From: Leptobrachium leishanense
Lineage: Eukaryota > Chordata > Amphibia > Anura > Megophryidae
Reading direction: 5' to 3'
Length of the DNA stretch: 64,000 nucleotides
Assembly (NCBI GenBank): GCA_009667805.1
Contig: CM019063.1
Location: forward strand, 85,339,877 to 85,403,876
A program made the position numbers and the translations under genes. The notes below the pieces were generated by a model. That model searched no databases and was not told where the DNA came from. It saw nothing but the letters and a program-made list of their open reading frames with translations. This document shows, piece by piece, positions 1 to 10,066 of the stretch (the first letter of the stretch is position 1; the number at the start of each line of letters is the position of its first letter).

Positions 1-6
1 CATTTA

Positions 7-447
7 GGCTCAGGTCAGACGAGCGCAGTGTTCATGTCCGTGTTGCCGCACATTTTAACGTCCGTGGTAGCATACAATTATGATCAATAGAGACCCACAC
101 ACGAAGAACGTCCGCACAGAAGTGCGGATGCACAATGGACGTGGCAAACGGACGCAAGAACGTAAAACCGCTAGAACGGATGTGCGGAGTGCGCCATGTC
201 CACAACGTCTGCATAGCTTTTTGTGTGAGTGATCGAACGTAGTCAGACGGGCTGCATTTTTGACGTCCAGCATTTTTGACGGACAAAATGGTTTTTCATA
301 TTAATTTATTTTCCCTTCTACATCAGTCAAAAATAAAGTCAGTCACAAAAACGGACCGTGTGGCCACTACCTTGTCGTCAGTCAGAAAGTATGTCCGTTG
401 TGCACGGATGCACAGTGCGCTCAGAATGCATTCGTCTGACCCTAGCC
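7..447. mobile_element. Harbinger-like MITE, copy A
   Basis: The ends are inverted repeats: left GGCTCAGGTCAGACGA, and the right end reads as GGCTAGGGTCAGACGA on the other strand. Both sides carry the triplet TTA (4-6 and 448-450), matching the 3-bp TWA target duplication of PIF/Harbinger transposons. No transposase is present, so the copy is non-autonomous. Its ends match the copies at 26986-27412 and 58857-59270, but the interior differs, so it looks like a separate subfamily. Frames inside it are not coding. Confidence 0.75.
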
Positions 448-450
448 TTA

Positions 451-985
451 GGGTCTAAGTTGCTTGTGTGTTCTTCACTCCAAAGTGCATAACTTTGCAT
501 TTATCTACATTAAATTTCATCTGCTATCTAAATCCCTCTGCAGCGAAGTAACATCCTGCTCACATTGTATTACTTTCCCTAGTTTTGTGTCGTCTGCAAA
601 CACTGACACATGAAATTCGATGCCAATATCAAGGTTATTTATAAATAAATAGAATTGGTCCTATAACAGACCCCTGAGGGACACCACTTACCACTGACGT
701 CCATCTTGAAAATTCACCATTTATGACCACTCTCTGTACCCTATCTTTTATCCAGTTTTCAATCCAAGAAGAAGAATTTTCAACTAGACCAATTTTTCTT
801 AATTTAAATAGTAACCTCTTGTGTGGAACTGTGTCGAAAGCTTTGGCAAAAATCCAAGTAAATCACATCCACTGTGACCCCCCCCCGATCTACATTTCTT
901 CTTAGTTCTTCATAGAATGCAATTAAGTTAGTCGGACATGATCTGTGTTTTATAAAACCGTGCTGATTTTTGCTATTGCAATTGC
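451..985 (-). mobile_element. CR1-clade LINE fragment (reverse transcriptase part)
   Basis: Read on the minus strand, this stretch encodes recognisable reverse transcriptase blocks: SGVPQGSVIGPI near 658-690, the catalytic-type block FADDTK near 578-600, and a KCKVMHFG-like block near 485-510. The order and spacing are those of CR1/Rex1-type non-LTR retrotransposons. The frame is broken by stops and indels and both element ends are missing, so it is an old dead fragment. It is clearly more diverged than the CR1 copies at 25.6-28 kb. Confidence 0.7.
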
Positions 986-1084
986 TGCAGCTTCAATAAA
1001 CTTTGGTGTTTCCCAAAAAAAAAGTAAATTCTAAAGCAGCACGTGAAGATTCACCAATGAAGCTTTTCCTGCTGCTTTTTAAGT

Positions 1085-1920
1085 TATGTATAAAAACTGT
1101 TTTGCTCCTATTCCCTACCAGGACAACTGCGTAAACCAGAAGTATCCAGCCCACTTCATGTATAAAACATAACAAGAAAAAAGGTTGTCATTTGCGCTTA
1201 CCCCTGTGGCTCCATGCAAAACAAAAATACAGAGGTTTTGGTTTACTTGAAAGGCCAATAAAGTTATAAGCCCACCTGCCACATCACAGCAACGTCTGGT
1301 TAGAGGGGTCCTACTTAATGAAACCAAGAGTTACTTTCTAAGCCCTCATGCTGCTAGGCAGGACCCATCTAACCAGAGGTTGCTATGATGTGGCGGGTGG
1401 GCTTAAACTTTAATGGCCATTCAAGTAAGACAAAACCTCTGTGTTTTGTTTCGCATGGAGCTACAGGGGTAAACGCAAAGGACAACTTTTTTTCTGGCTA
1501 TATTTTATATATGAAGTGGGCTGGATATGTCTGGTTTACGCAGCCGCCCTGGTAGGGAATAGGCACAAAACCTTTCTTTCTGCATATATGTATTTTTTTA
1601 TTTGTCCCCGGCCAGGTCATTTTTGCTGATGCCCCTTCCTGCATTTTTCTTTTTTAGTCCCAAAGTGAAAATGTCCCTGGTGAGGATATCATTTTAAACC
1701 CACCAGTCTGTCTCTTGGCTGAGAAGCAGCATGAGGACATGTAGTTGCTTAGAAAAGCAGCTCTCGGTTTCCTCAAGTTTGGACCCACCTAACCAGAGAT
1801 GCCGTGACGTGGCAGGTGGGCTTAAAACTTTAATGGCCATTCAAGTAAACCAAAATCTCTGAGTTTTCTTTCGCATAGAGCTACAGTGGTTAGTGCAAAT
1901 GACAACCTTATTTCTTGTTT
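1085..1920. repeat. Dispersed repeat family, three copies (one inverted)
   Basis: A unit of about 200 bp occurs inverted at about 1085-1315, direct at about 1365-1575 and shorter at about 1780-1920. Shared blocks include AACCAGAG near one edge, GGTGGGCTTAAA, TTTAATGGCCATTCAAGTA and GAAGTGGGCTGGATAT. Related sequence lies at 57239-57365 and 57664-57790. Family name unknown. A short noncoding transposon is likely because copies 1 and 2 face each other, but I could not define the ends. Confidence 0.6.
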
Positions 1921-2550
1921 TTTGAAATTAGCCTATCAGGATCGCTGACGTTTATCATCATAGCAACATCGGCGATATTCGCCATTGTTTGCAAAAACAT
2001 CAAACTATTGCGCTTTGCAAATAATCCATGTTTTTTCCTATTTAATTGGTTTTCCTTTTCCTCTTTGCTGAATATATTGGTTCCATGTACCAACAGGAGA
2101 AAAAAAACTGTTGTATCATGGATTACCTTTATATTTACTTTAGACCAGTTTGCTTATGTAACAGCAGACACATGTATCCATTTAAAATAGTGTTTAGAAT
2201 CCTGCTTGAGATATAAGGATAAAATTTACTTGTTGAGGGGATTTATTGGCAAATTTGAGTAATTCCATTGAATAAAACTATCAAAGCATTACTCTCCGCT
2301 ATAGACTGTTGTTCATTGTTTTATTATTTTATCCCTCCCTTCCATAATCCATTTTTGCTTTCTGTACCCCCTTCCCGTTATATTTACAAAAATAAACTTT
2401 TTCAAGTTTCAAAGCTGTACGTTACACACTTTTGGCACCACCCAAGCATGTAGATATTGCCCCGTTGTGTTGTCCACAAAAATGTGGGAATTAGTGAAGT
2501 TTCACTTCACTAATGCGCCTCTTGCACCCCAGTGTTCTTTTTTTTGAGAA
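1921..2550. other. No gene seen; AT-rich, unassigned
   Basis: A 91-codon open frame at 1915-2190 has no recognisable domain and biased AT-rich composition. I see no clear repeat boundary or RNA gene here. Confidence 0.5.
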
Positions 2551-2554
2551 AAGA

Positions 2555-3300
2555 TTTTACCCGGATGGATACATTGAGATTTCTCTTGTTTTCAAGTATG
2601 TCCTGGGTGGCGAGTATGTACCATTAGGTGTCTTGCCCAAGGACACTTACTGGAGAGGTGCTCTTGCTGGGATCAAACCCATGTCTCCACAGGCTCTCTC
2701 CATGCAGAGCAGCGATATTACCTCTACTCCACCCAGCCGGCACAGTTCTGCTTGGGATCAGTCGCCATTTTGATGACAGACAGATTCACTTTAATTGTGA
2801 GCTATATCTACTCGGCCGGAGAAACCTGTGTTTCACATTGACCTTAACAGTCTAGAAATACTTTTTACACATCCCAGCCTATAATGACCCATTCAAAGTG
2901 GCAGATTTTACAGTGTCAATAACTGTAACTGAAAATACTATACTCATGCTTGAAAAAAAAAAAAAGCATAAAGAACCCCAAATTCAAACACTCTAGAACA
3001 GGGCTGTCAAATTCACAGACCACGGGAGTTGTAGTTCAGATACATCTGGGGGGTCCGAGTATGACAGTCCTGCGCTCGAGGGATATTTTTATGTGTACAT
3101 TGATAGGTACAATTTACCTATACTTTTCAAATGGAGTAGAGGTAACATCACTGCTCTATGACCGTGGAAACACAGGTTTGAATCCTGGTCAGAGCACCTC
3201 TTCAGTAAGGTACCTTGGACAAGACACCTAACGGTACAGACTCGCCACCCAGAGCATACATGAAAACAGGAGCAATTTCAATGTATCCTTCCTGGTAAAG
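2555..3300. repeat. Long inverted repeat with transposon-like arms
   Basis: The arm at about 2555-2735 matches the reverse complement of about 3128-3300. Shared blocks are GGATACATTGA, CTGGGTGGCGAGT, TTAGGTGTCTTG and the edge TACCTCTACTCCA. The arms contain the 'cttgcccaaggacac' block common in dispersed repeats of fishes and frogs; a third partial copy lies at about 25500-25603. The right arm includes GGTTTGAATCC, which resembles an RNA polymerase III B box, but no matching A box is evident. A non-autonomous element with long inverted ends is the simplest reading. Confidence 0.55.
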
Positions 3301-3750
3301 TACTTTCTAAAAAATAAAAATAGACGTCTGCATACTGTTGCGAAGGTTGCCTTATTTTTGTGACACTGACTATAAACCGATGTGCAGACGTGGCTGCGCT
3401 TGGTGACCTAGATCCACACAGACAGTAATCCTGTGATGAACCATCTGAATATCCCTCGACATCAATTGAATTACGTAGGATAAGATATCTTCTTTTAAAA
3501 CTTCAACCCTAATAAATGAATGTCAAATGAAGTGAAGAGCAGAATCCAAAATCAAATGAAACCCCAAAGCTGCTCAAGTGGACAAGTGGAAAAATATGTA
3601 TCTGATACTCCTCTCTCCGGACTGAGCCCATCAGACTCCTGATGACAAGCTATAGCACCTACGCCTTCTACTTCGGGGGGTGCTGAGAGGCCACCAAAAA
3701 AAGACCTGCAGTGGGTGAAACTAAAGGCAATTTATTGATGTGTGACTATC
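3301..3750. other. No gene seen
   Basis: Unassigned sequence between the long inverted repeat and the TIR transposon starting at 3751. No long open frame and no clear repeat was recognised. Confidence 0.5.
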
Positions 3751-4608
3751 AGGGTTATTCAAAGAGATCCGAATTGTAGCCGAAAGGTAACCGAACTGTG
3801 AAAATCAGCGTACGGTTACCTTTCCTGGCCATTCGGCTATTCAGAGAGCAGGCAGTTCGCTAAATCCTGGCGAATTGCCTGCACATCGGTGCCTGTTCGG
3901 TGCCTGTTCGAGGGCAGTGAAATCCCCATGGAGAAGCAATGCTTCGTCTATTCAGAGAACACAAACCAGCAGCGAAAAGTTGCTGAAATTCCCTGCTGTT
4001 CGGTGGTTTCATTCGACAAGTTTATTCAGGCGAATCCCATAGGCTTCAATGTTAAAAATATTCCCGTTTTAATTCAATATATAATAAACCATTGATTATA
4101 ATATTCTTCAGTAAAAGGGTCTCATTTATAGATTTTTTAGGATCTTTTAGGCATCTTTAGGGATTTTTTTATAAATCATTTTTTCTTTTTTCTGTGACAG
4201 CCCTTTTTATTATCATTCATTGGATCTTATTTGTAAATTTCAAACATTTTCGTTCTGTAGTTTATTTGGAAACAGCGTTTCACTTTTCAAACATTCAAGC
4301 GTACTGTTTGATTTTTTTCACCTCCTTCGTCTGCGTGTCGGGTTTTTCCGGCGGCTGCTCTGCGCTGTGATCGGCAGCTGCTCAGGTTTCTCCGGCATGT
4401 TCGGCGGGGTTAATCCAGATGTTTTTGCAGGTTTCGGTGTGCATTCGCCGGGTTTTGCGGCGGCTTTTCCCTGCACTAAGACGGCCCTGTGGTGTTTGCT
4501 GAATACACCGCAGGGTCGCCGAAATGGGATCGCCAAATCGCACCGAATTGAAGAGAACGAAAAGTCACAGAACGTGCGGTGACTTTTTGATTCTCTTTGA
4601 ATAACCCT
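3751..4608. mobile_element. TIR DNA transposon, family X, copy 1
   Basis: The element starts AGGGTTATTCAAAGAGA and ends with the reverse complement of that motif (4592-4608). Copies lie at 55858-56546, 61728-62060 and 62111-62997. A central hairpin-like pair of blocks (CGGTTACCTTTC and its reverse) and AT-rich stretches are shared among copies. No clear transposase is visible, and target duplications are not convincing, so I cannot assign a superfamily. A 72-codon minus frame at 4318-4536 is partly conserved in the copy at 62183-62422. Confidence 0.65.
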
Positions 4609-5215
4609 TTATATAAGGCCAAAATCCCCTATAAATTTTTGTTACTGATAAGTCGAATAGACCGTAAGAACGTATATGGGTACATTTTAGGTTAATACAG
4701 CAAAAACTACTCAATTATTCAATCACAAAAAATCCATGCTACTCCCCAAAAATCTATGAAAACAGCAAGAGTTGGTGTAAGTGGGATTTTTATTGGGGGA
4801 AAAAAAGACAAAATTATGAAGAAACACCCCTACGAACAATGATCGACTCACAGTCTCAGAGAATCTCGGTCAGGTTTATTGACAATGTTGTCCTTTTTTC
4901 CACAATAATTCCACTTACTAATAATAATTCCACTTATACTAATCCACATATGGGTATGCCAAGCAAAAACTGCATAACCGGATCAAGCATTCAATGACTT
5001 GTAATTTTATCTACAGGAAATGATGTCTGTTTGTACTGAATAACAGTACAGCTAATATAACTAGTTTATACTTGCTTGATGCTGGAGGAGTTAACCTCAT
5101 AAAATGCTACGTTTTGTGATCATCTCCATTGCAGGTCAGCAACATTATCCACATTTTTATTATCATAAATAACCAAGCCTAAGGGTACAAAGAGTGCAAC
5201 TGTAATTGCTGCAAT
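4609..5215. other. No gene seen; AT-rich
   Basis: No open frame of note, no tandem repeat and no recognised element before the hAT-like inverted repeat at 5216. Confidence 0.5.
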
Positions 5216-5429
5216 CAGGGCCGTCTTTAATGTCTTGTCCCAAAAGGGGCAGCTGCCCCAGATCCAGTTATTGTTTTGGGGCCCAAGTCAGCTGCCCCTT
5301 GAGCCCACAAAAGCCAGGGCCAGTCTGCACCTCGGTGCCTATCTGGAGAAGATCCGGTAATTCTCCTGTAGGGGGCTGACATTTTGTTGTCACCCCTGCC
5401 CGCGGGACCTAAGTCTGCCCACTGACATC

Positions 5430-5925
5430 AATATGCATGATGTTGTCGGAAACAGGACCCCCCCCCCCGGCTGGACAAGGAACTCTTTATGGTTGAGGGA
5501 TGGGGGTCCCATACAGATACAGGGATGTCTGAGGTATGATTGGAAAGGTCAAAGCATGGCTTTTTCAATGATACCAGGTATGACCAGAAAAAGAAATGGG
5601 TTTTGAGGGATTTCTTGAAGGCCTGAAGATTAGGGGAGAGTTTGAAAGGGCGAGGCAAGTCATTCCACAGGACCGGTGCTGCCCTTGAGAAGTCTAGGAA
5701 GCGAGAGTTGGCTGTGCGTGTGTAGACAGATAACAGCGGGACCTCGCCTGCGGACCGTGCGTAGTAACAAAGACATGTAGGAAGAAGTTGACTTATTGAG
5801 CGATTTGAACGTGAGCATCAGTATTTTAAACTGTATCCTGGAACGTACAGGAAGCCAATGGAGGGACTGGCAGAGTGGGGAGGTACGAGAGGTGTGTCTG
5901 GTGAGAAAAATAAGCTTGGCGCCTG
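5430..5925 (-). pseudogene. L2-clade LINE 3' fragment (ORF2 C-terminus)
   Basis: On the minus strand this codes for the tail of an L2-type ORF2 protein. Blocks such as CQSLHWLPVRSRIQFKIL and LPRPFKLSPNLQAFKKSLKT match the equivalent region of the better preserved L2 copy at 13146-16343 ([16 protein letters not shown] and [20 protein letters not shown]). The reverse transcriptase core is absent and the frame shifts at least once, so this is a dead 5'-truncated copy. It lies inside the hAT-like element at 5216-6899, so it was either captured or inserted later. Confidence 0.7.
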
Positions 5926-5927
5926 CC

Positions 5928-6390
5928 AGAAACACTTCATAGTGAAATAGAATAAATAAATAATAAAGGGCCCCAGAAGACCTCACCTCACTCACAAGAT
6001 ATATATGTAATTCATGCACATGAATGTTACCACTGCGTTATAACGGCTTCAATGCAATTTCAGGACCCCTCAGCTGATGTCACCCCCCTCCGTTAGGAAC
6101 AACAGGAAGGCTTCCACAAAATAGTCCAGATAAAATAAACTATTTATTATAAACAAGTGCAGGTACTTGTTTATAATAAATACTTTTTTTTATCTGCACT
6201 ATTTTGTGGAAGCATTCCAGTTGTTCTAGACGGTGGCGGGTGACATCAGCTGAGGGGTCCTGAAATTGCATTGAAGCTGTTATACCGCAGTGGTAACATT
6301 TATGTGTCTGAATTACATATATATCTTGTAAGTGAGGCCTTCGGGGGCCCTCTATTATTTATTTATTCTATTTCACTATGAAGTGTTTCT
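5928..6390. repeat. Large palindrome, arms about 225 bp
   Basis: The arm 5928-6155 is closely matched by the reverse complement of about 6160-6390. It runs from AGAAACACTTCATAGTG on the left to its complement on the right, with a centre near 6157 (AAACAAGT then ACTTGTTT). Only scattered mismatches and small indels are visible. It sits in the middle of the hAT-like element. Confidence 0.8.
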
Positions 6391-6978
6391 GATTCATCTA
6401 TTTTCGATCTGCTCTCTCTCATTTTATCTTTACGTTTTACTATTAACGTCAAGAGGAGAGATTGTGGGAGCGATCAAGGTGCTTTCAATTCTGTGTCTCA
6501 CCGTATTTATATATATTTTATTATAGGAAATAAATAAACTCCTTTTTCTTTCACTATTGCACTATTGTTCACTTTTTAATATATGCACTAACTCGCCATC
6601 CCGTTTCTCATGTCATCTGCAAATGTGGAGGTGAAGGTGCAAAGCTACGCTTTATTGTGCCGCACCACTGCAAAAAGAGTGGGGTACTTTGGGCTCCTGT
6701 CTCTCCATTTTTAACACCCCGCAAAGCGAAGTTGGGTGTCATTGGACAGGTCAGAGTCTGGCCTTTCCAATGATATCAAACATGACCATGTAAAATGTAC
6801 GAGAAAAAAAAAAGTTTTTTTAGGGGTGGACACAAACTTTGCCTGGAGGGCCCAAGAAAATGTTTGCCCAGGGCCCAGTCAATATTAACGACGGCCCTGG
6901 CTGCACCTATTTTAATGAATATGCACTTCTGAGTGAGTTTTGTAATGTATGGGGGACTGTAGACAAATCATGGACATA

Positions 6979-7216
6979 CAGGTACATCTCAATAAATTAG
7001 AATACCATGGAAAAGTTCATTTATTTCATTAATTCAACTCAAATTGTGAAACTTGTGTATTAAATAAATTCAATGCACACAGACTGAAGTAGTTTAAGTC
7101 TTTGGTTCTTTTAATAGTGATGATTTCGCTCACATTTAATAAAAAAACACCAATTCACGATTTAAAAAAATTTGAATACTTCATAAGACCAATAAAAAAA
7201 ACATTTTTAGTGAATT
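6979..7216 (-). mobile_element. Tc1-like transposon, segment 1 of 3 (3' end)
   Basis: The terminal motif CAGGTACATCTCAATAAATT follows a TA dinucleotide (6977-6978) and belongs to a very widespread vertebrate Tc1/mariner family. The opposite end is at 21476 followed by TA. This segment stops at ATTTTTAGTGAATT (7203-7216), which is repeated at 10067-10080, where the transposon resumes. The element is read on the minus strand relative to its transposase. Confidence 0.85.
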
Positions 7217-7996
7217 CACGAAAAGATGGTCAGCACCCAAATTTGTGCCACCACCAGTATCCCAATGCCAAAACCAGATCTATAGAGGTTTCCCCCAAAA
7301 CCAATGTGACGACAAGTGGATAACGTCATCCACTCTATCAAATAATAATATATAGAGAGTAACATATATTCTCAGCACTAATATACCCCCATTTTCTTAA
7401 TTAACACTATCTTTCTTTAATTTATTAAATAAGGTTCCTGTAATTTATTTAATTTATTTATAATTATTAATAGTAATGAATCATTTCACTTACAGTATCC
7501 TTCAAAAAGAATTTATTAATTTATTGCCATTTCATATTTAGTTCTAAAGGCCAACTATTCACCACTATTTATAGACCATTTAATATTTCCAACTATATTT
7601 ACTACTACCCAGTTATACCTATGCGTAATGCCTGAGAAGGAGGTCAGTTTACTCTTAATGTGAAAACATTTGCGGATTAAGGGTCATCGATATTCCCCTT
7701 TTTAATATATGGCCTTTCGCAGGAGACTGCGTGGAGGATTTCTGTTGTAATAGGAACTTGTACACAAGAACCGTTTGCTTCCACCAGAAGAATGAGCGAC
7801 ACCGGAAATATAGAGTGGAACGCATGGAACGCACGCATTACCACCGCGCATGCGCAAGATGGCAGCCCGCATCGGGATTTTGCCGGCAAATCCGTGGAAC
7901 GCACGCCAATTGACTCACTTGATTCCAAACACATGGGACCTTTTTACCTTAATTGAAGGGCTTTATATATGTAATATCTTATTGTTACTCTGTAAA

Positions 7997-8037
7997 CCAG
8001 CTGATGAAGCCGCAACACGTGGCGAAACGCGTCCTGG
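7997..8037 (+). ncRNA. Hammerhead ribozyme (minimal, Penelope type)
   Basis: The conserved core is present in order. CTGATGA (8001-8007) is followed by a 3-bp stem II, GCC (8009-8011) with GGC (8021-8023), closing a 9-nt loop. GAAAC (8024-8028) and a GTC cleavage triplet (8031-8033) follow. Stem I pairs CCAG (7997-8000) with CTGG (8034-8037). Stem III is only the self-complementary ACGCGT (8027-8032), which in Penelope-like hammerheads is thought to favour cleavage as a dimer. Predicted self-cleavage is after position 8033. Confidence 0.75.
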
Positions 8038-8481
8038 CATTTGGCAGAGTTTTGATTCAATATTAATTTTATGTTTTAATTAAAGATTTTCTTTTTTTAA
8101 CAAGAAAGAACCTGGTCCCTTTTGTTCCGGAATCTGCTAGAGGTTTTTGTGGATTTTACCCCATAAATCCACTGGCATTATCACCTAGAGCTTGGCTATA
8201 AGCTCCACCCAATGTGAGTTGGCACTCTATTTAAATTTCTGTATATATTCATTGGTCGACCTGCACAAGGAGGTCTCTCTTCCATTTTTTATGCTTTCTT
8301 TTATGTTCGATTAATGAGAGGAATCATCATTTTGGAAGGGTATGGGTCTCCTCCAAAAATAAGAAGAAAAAGGACCCAGATGCACGTAACCACTCAGAGC
8401 CAGTGACAGGGCTCTTTATTTGTGAGTGGAACAGCTTACTAGTGTTATATTCCACCACTATTTGTACACCCTGCACTATTA

Positions 8482-9950
8482 CCGTATTTTTCGCTCCATA
8501 AGACGCACTTTTTTCCCCCCAAAAAGTGGGGGGAAAAGTGGGTGCGTCTTATGGAGCGAATATGAGCTGCTGGGCCATATCCATATGTGAGCTGGGGCAT
8601 TATCAATGTGTGAGCTGGCTGGGGCAAATCCATGTGTGAGCTGGCTGGGGCAAATCCATGTGTGAGCTGGCTGGGGCAAATCCATGTGAGAGCTGATGGG
8701 GCAAATCCATGTGTGAGCTGATGGGGCAAATCCATGTGTGAGCTGGCTGGGGCAAATCCATGTGTGAGCTGGCTGGGGCAAATCCATGTGAGAGCTGATG
8801 GGGCAAATCCATGTGTGAGCTGGCTGGGGCAAATCCATGTGTGAGCTGGCTGGGGCAAATCCATGTGTGAGCTGGCTGGGGCAAATCCATGTGTGAGCTG
8901 GCTGGGGCAAATCCATGTGAGAGCTGATGGGGCAAATCCATGTGTGAGCTGATGGGGCAAATCCATGTGTGAGCTGGCTGGGGCAAATCCATGTGAGAGC
9001 TGATGGGGCAAATCCATGTGTGAGCTGATGGGGCAAATCCATGTGTGAGCTGGCTGTGGCAAATCCATGTGTGAGCTGGCTGGGGCAAATCCATGTGTGA
9101 GCTGGCTGGGGCAAATCCATGTGAGAGCTGATGGGGCAAATCCATGTGTGAGCTGGCTGGGGAAAATCCATGTGTGAGCTGATGGGGCAAATCCATGTGT
9201 GAGCTGGCTGGGGCAAATCCATGTGTGAGCTGGCTGGGGCAAATCCATGTGTGAGCTGGCTGGGGCAAATCCATGTGAGCTGATGGGGCAAATCCATGTG
9301 TGAGCTGATGGGGCAAATCCATGTGTGAGCTGGCTGGGGCAAATCCATGTGAGAGCTGATGGGGCAAATCCATGTGTGAGCTGATGGGGCAAATCCATGT
9401 GTGAGCTGGCTGGGGCAAATCCATGTGTGAGCTGGCTGGGGCAAATCCATGTGTGAGCTGGCTGGGGCAAATCCATGTGAGAGCTGATGGGGCAAATCCA
9501 TGTGTGAGCTGGCTGGGGCAAATCCATGTGTGAGCTGATGGGGCAAATCCATGTGTGAGCTGGCTGGGGCAAATCCATGTGAGAGCTGGCTGGGGCAAAT
9601 CCATGTGTGAGCTGGCTGGGGCAAATCCATGTGTGAGCTGGCTGGGGCAAATCCATGTGAGAGCTGGCTGGGGCAAATCCATGTGTGAGCTGGCTGGGGC
9701 AAATCCATGTGTGAGCTGGCTGGGGCAAATCCATGTGTGAGCTGGCTGGGGCAAATCCATGTGAGAGCTGGCTGGGGCAAATCCATGTGTGAGCTGGGGC
9801 AAATCCATGTGTGAGCTAAGGCATATCCACGAGCTGGGGCAATATCCATTTTTACACTATTTCATTCAGAATATTTATTTTCCGGTTTTCCTCCTCTAAA
9901 AACTAGGTGCGTCTTATGGTCAGGTGCGTCTTATGGAGCGAAAAATACGG
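8482..9950. mobile_element. TA-flanked DNA transposon filled with minisatellite
   Basis: Left end CCGTATTTTTCGCTCCATAA and the matching inverted right end (9931-9950) are flanked by TA on both sides (8480-8481 and 9951-9952). This points to a mariner/Tc1-type TA duplication. Near the left end a short hairpin of C and G runs is followed by a second inverted copy of the terminal motif (GGGTGCGTCTTATGGAGCG near 8541). Almost all the interior is the tandem array at 8585-9835. No transposase is present. Confidence 0.7.
8585..9835. repeat. Minisatellite, 25/26-bp units, about 48 copies
   Basis: The unit contains GTGAGCTGGCTGGGGCAAAT and then CCATGT. A 26-bp form has CTGGCTGGGGC and a 25-bp form has CTGATGGGGC; the two forms alternate irregularly. 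No stop codon occurs in any minus-strand frame of the unit. Three overlapping frames of 400-456 codons therefore run through the array, all giving the same peptide in different phase. These are not genes. Confidence 0.95.
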
Positions 9951-10066
9951 TATATGTATTCTGTGCTTTGCTTCCTTTTTATATAATCCACTTGGATGAT
10001 ACGTATCATGAGAACCACCTGAATACCAAGAAGCGATTGTCATCGCGCCACCAGATACGTATATCT

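Larger units (their letters stand above)
5216..6899. mobile_element. hAT-like DNA transposon (non-autonomous)
   Basis: The left end CAGGGCCGTCTTTAAT pairs with the right end, which reads CAGGGCCGTCGTTAAT on the other strand. The flanking octamers GCTGCAAT (5208-5215) and GCTGCACC (6900-6907) agree at six of eight positions, as expected for an aged 8-bp hAT duplication. The interior holds a minus-strand L2 fragment and a large palindrome but no transposase. A few 'gggcc'-rich subterminal blocks recur at both ends. Confidence 0.7.
7217..10066 (+). mobile_element. Penelope-like retroelement insertion in the Tc1 element
   Basis: This block interrupts the Tc1-like transposon and is flanked by a 14-bp duplication, ATTTTTAGTGAATT (7203-7216 and 10067-10080). 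It carries a hammerhead ribozyme core at 7997-8037. Penelope-like elements are known to carry minimal hammerheads in their terminal repeats and to make target duplications of this size. No reverse transcriptase or GIY-YIG frame is visible, so the copy would be truncated to terminal sequence. A TA-flanked DNA element (8482-9950) lies inside. The assignment rests on the ribozyme and the duplication. Confidence 0.55.

Noticed and set aside
1915..2190. 91-codon hydrophobic frame
   Set aside because: AT-rich composition explains the hydrophobic residues; no repeat-independent support.
2991..3083. Small hAT-like palindromic element (CAGGGCTGTCA ... TGACAGTCCTG)
   Set aside because: The inverted ends are suggestive, but the flanking octamers do not match well enough to call a target duplication.
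3128..3240. tRNA gene or tRNA-derived SINE (GGTTTGAATCC B-box-like)
   Set aside because: No acceptable A box or cloverleaf fold could be made, and the block is part of a long inverted repeat.
8585..9835. CRISPR-like array
   Set aside because: Units are contiguous, near-identical and without unique spacers, and the DNA is clearly eukaryotic.
8445..9849. Three overlapping long minus-strand frames as repeat-rich proteins
   Set aside because: They are the same minisatellite read in three frames; the unit has no stop codons and there is no sign of a gene around them.
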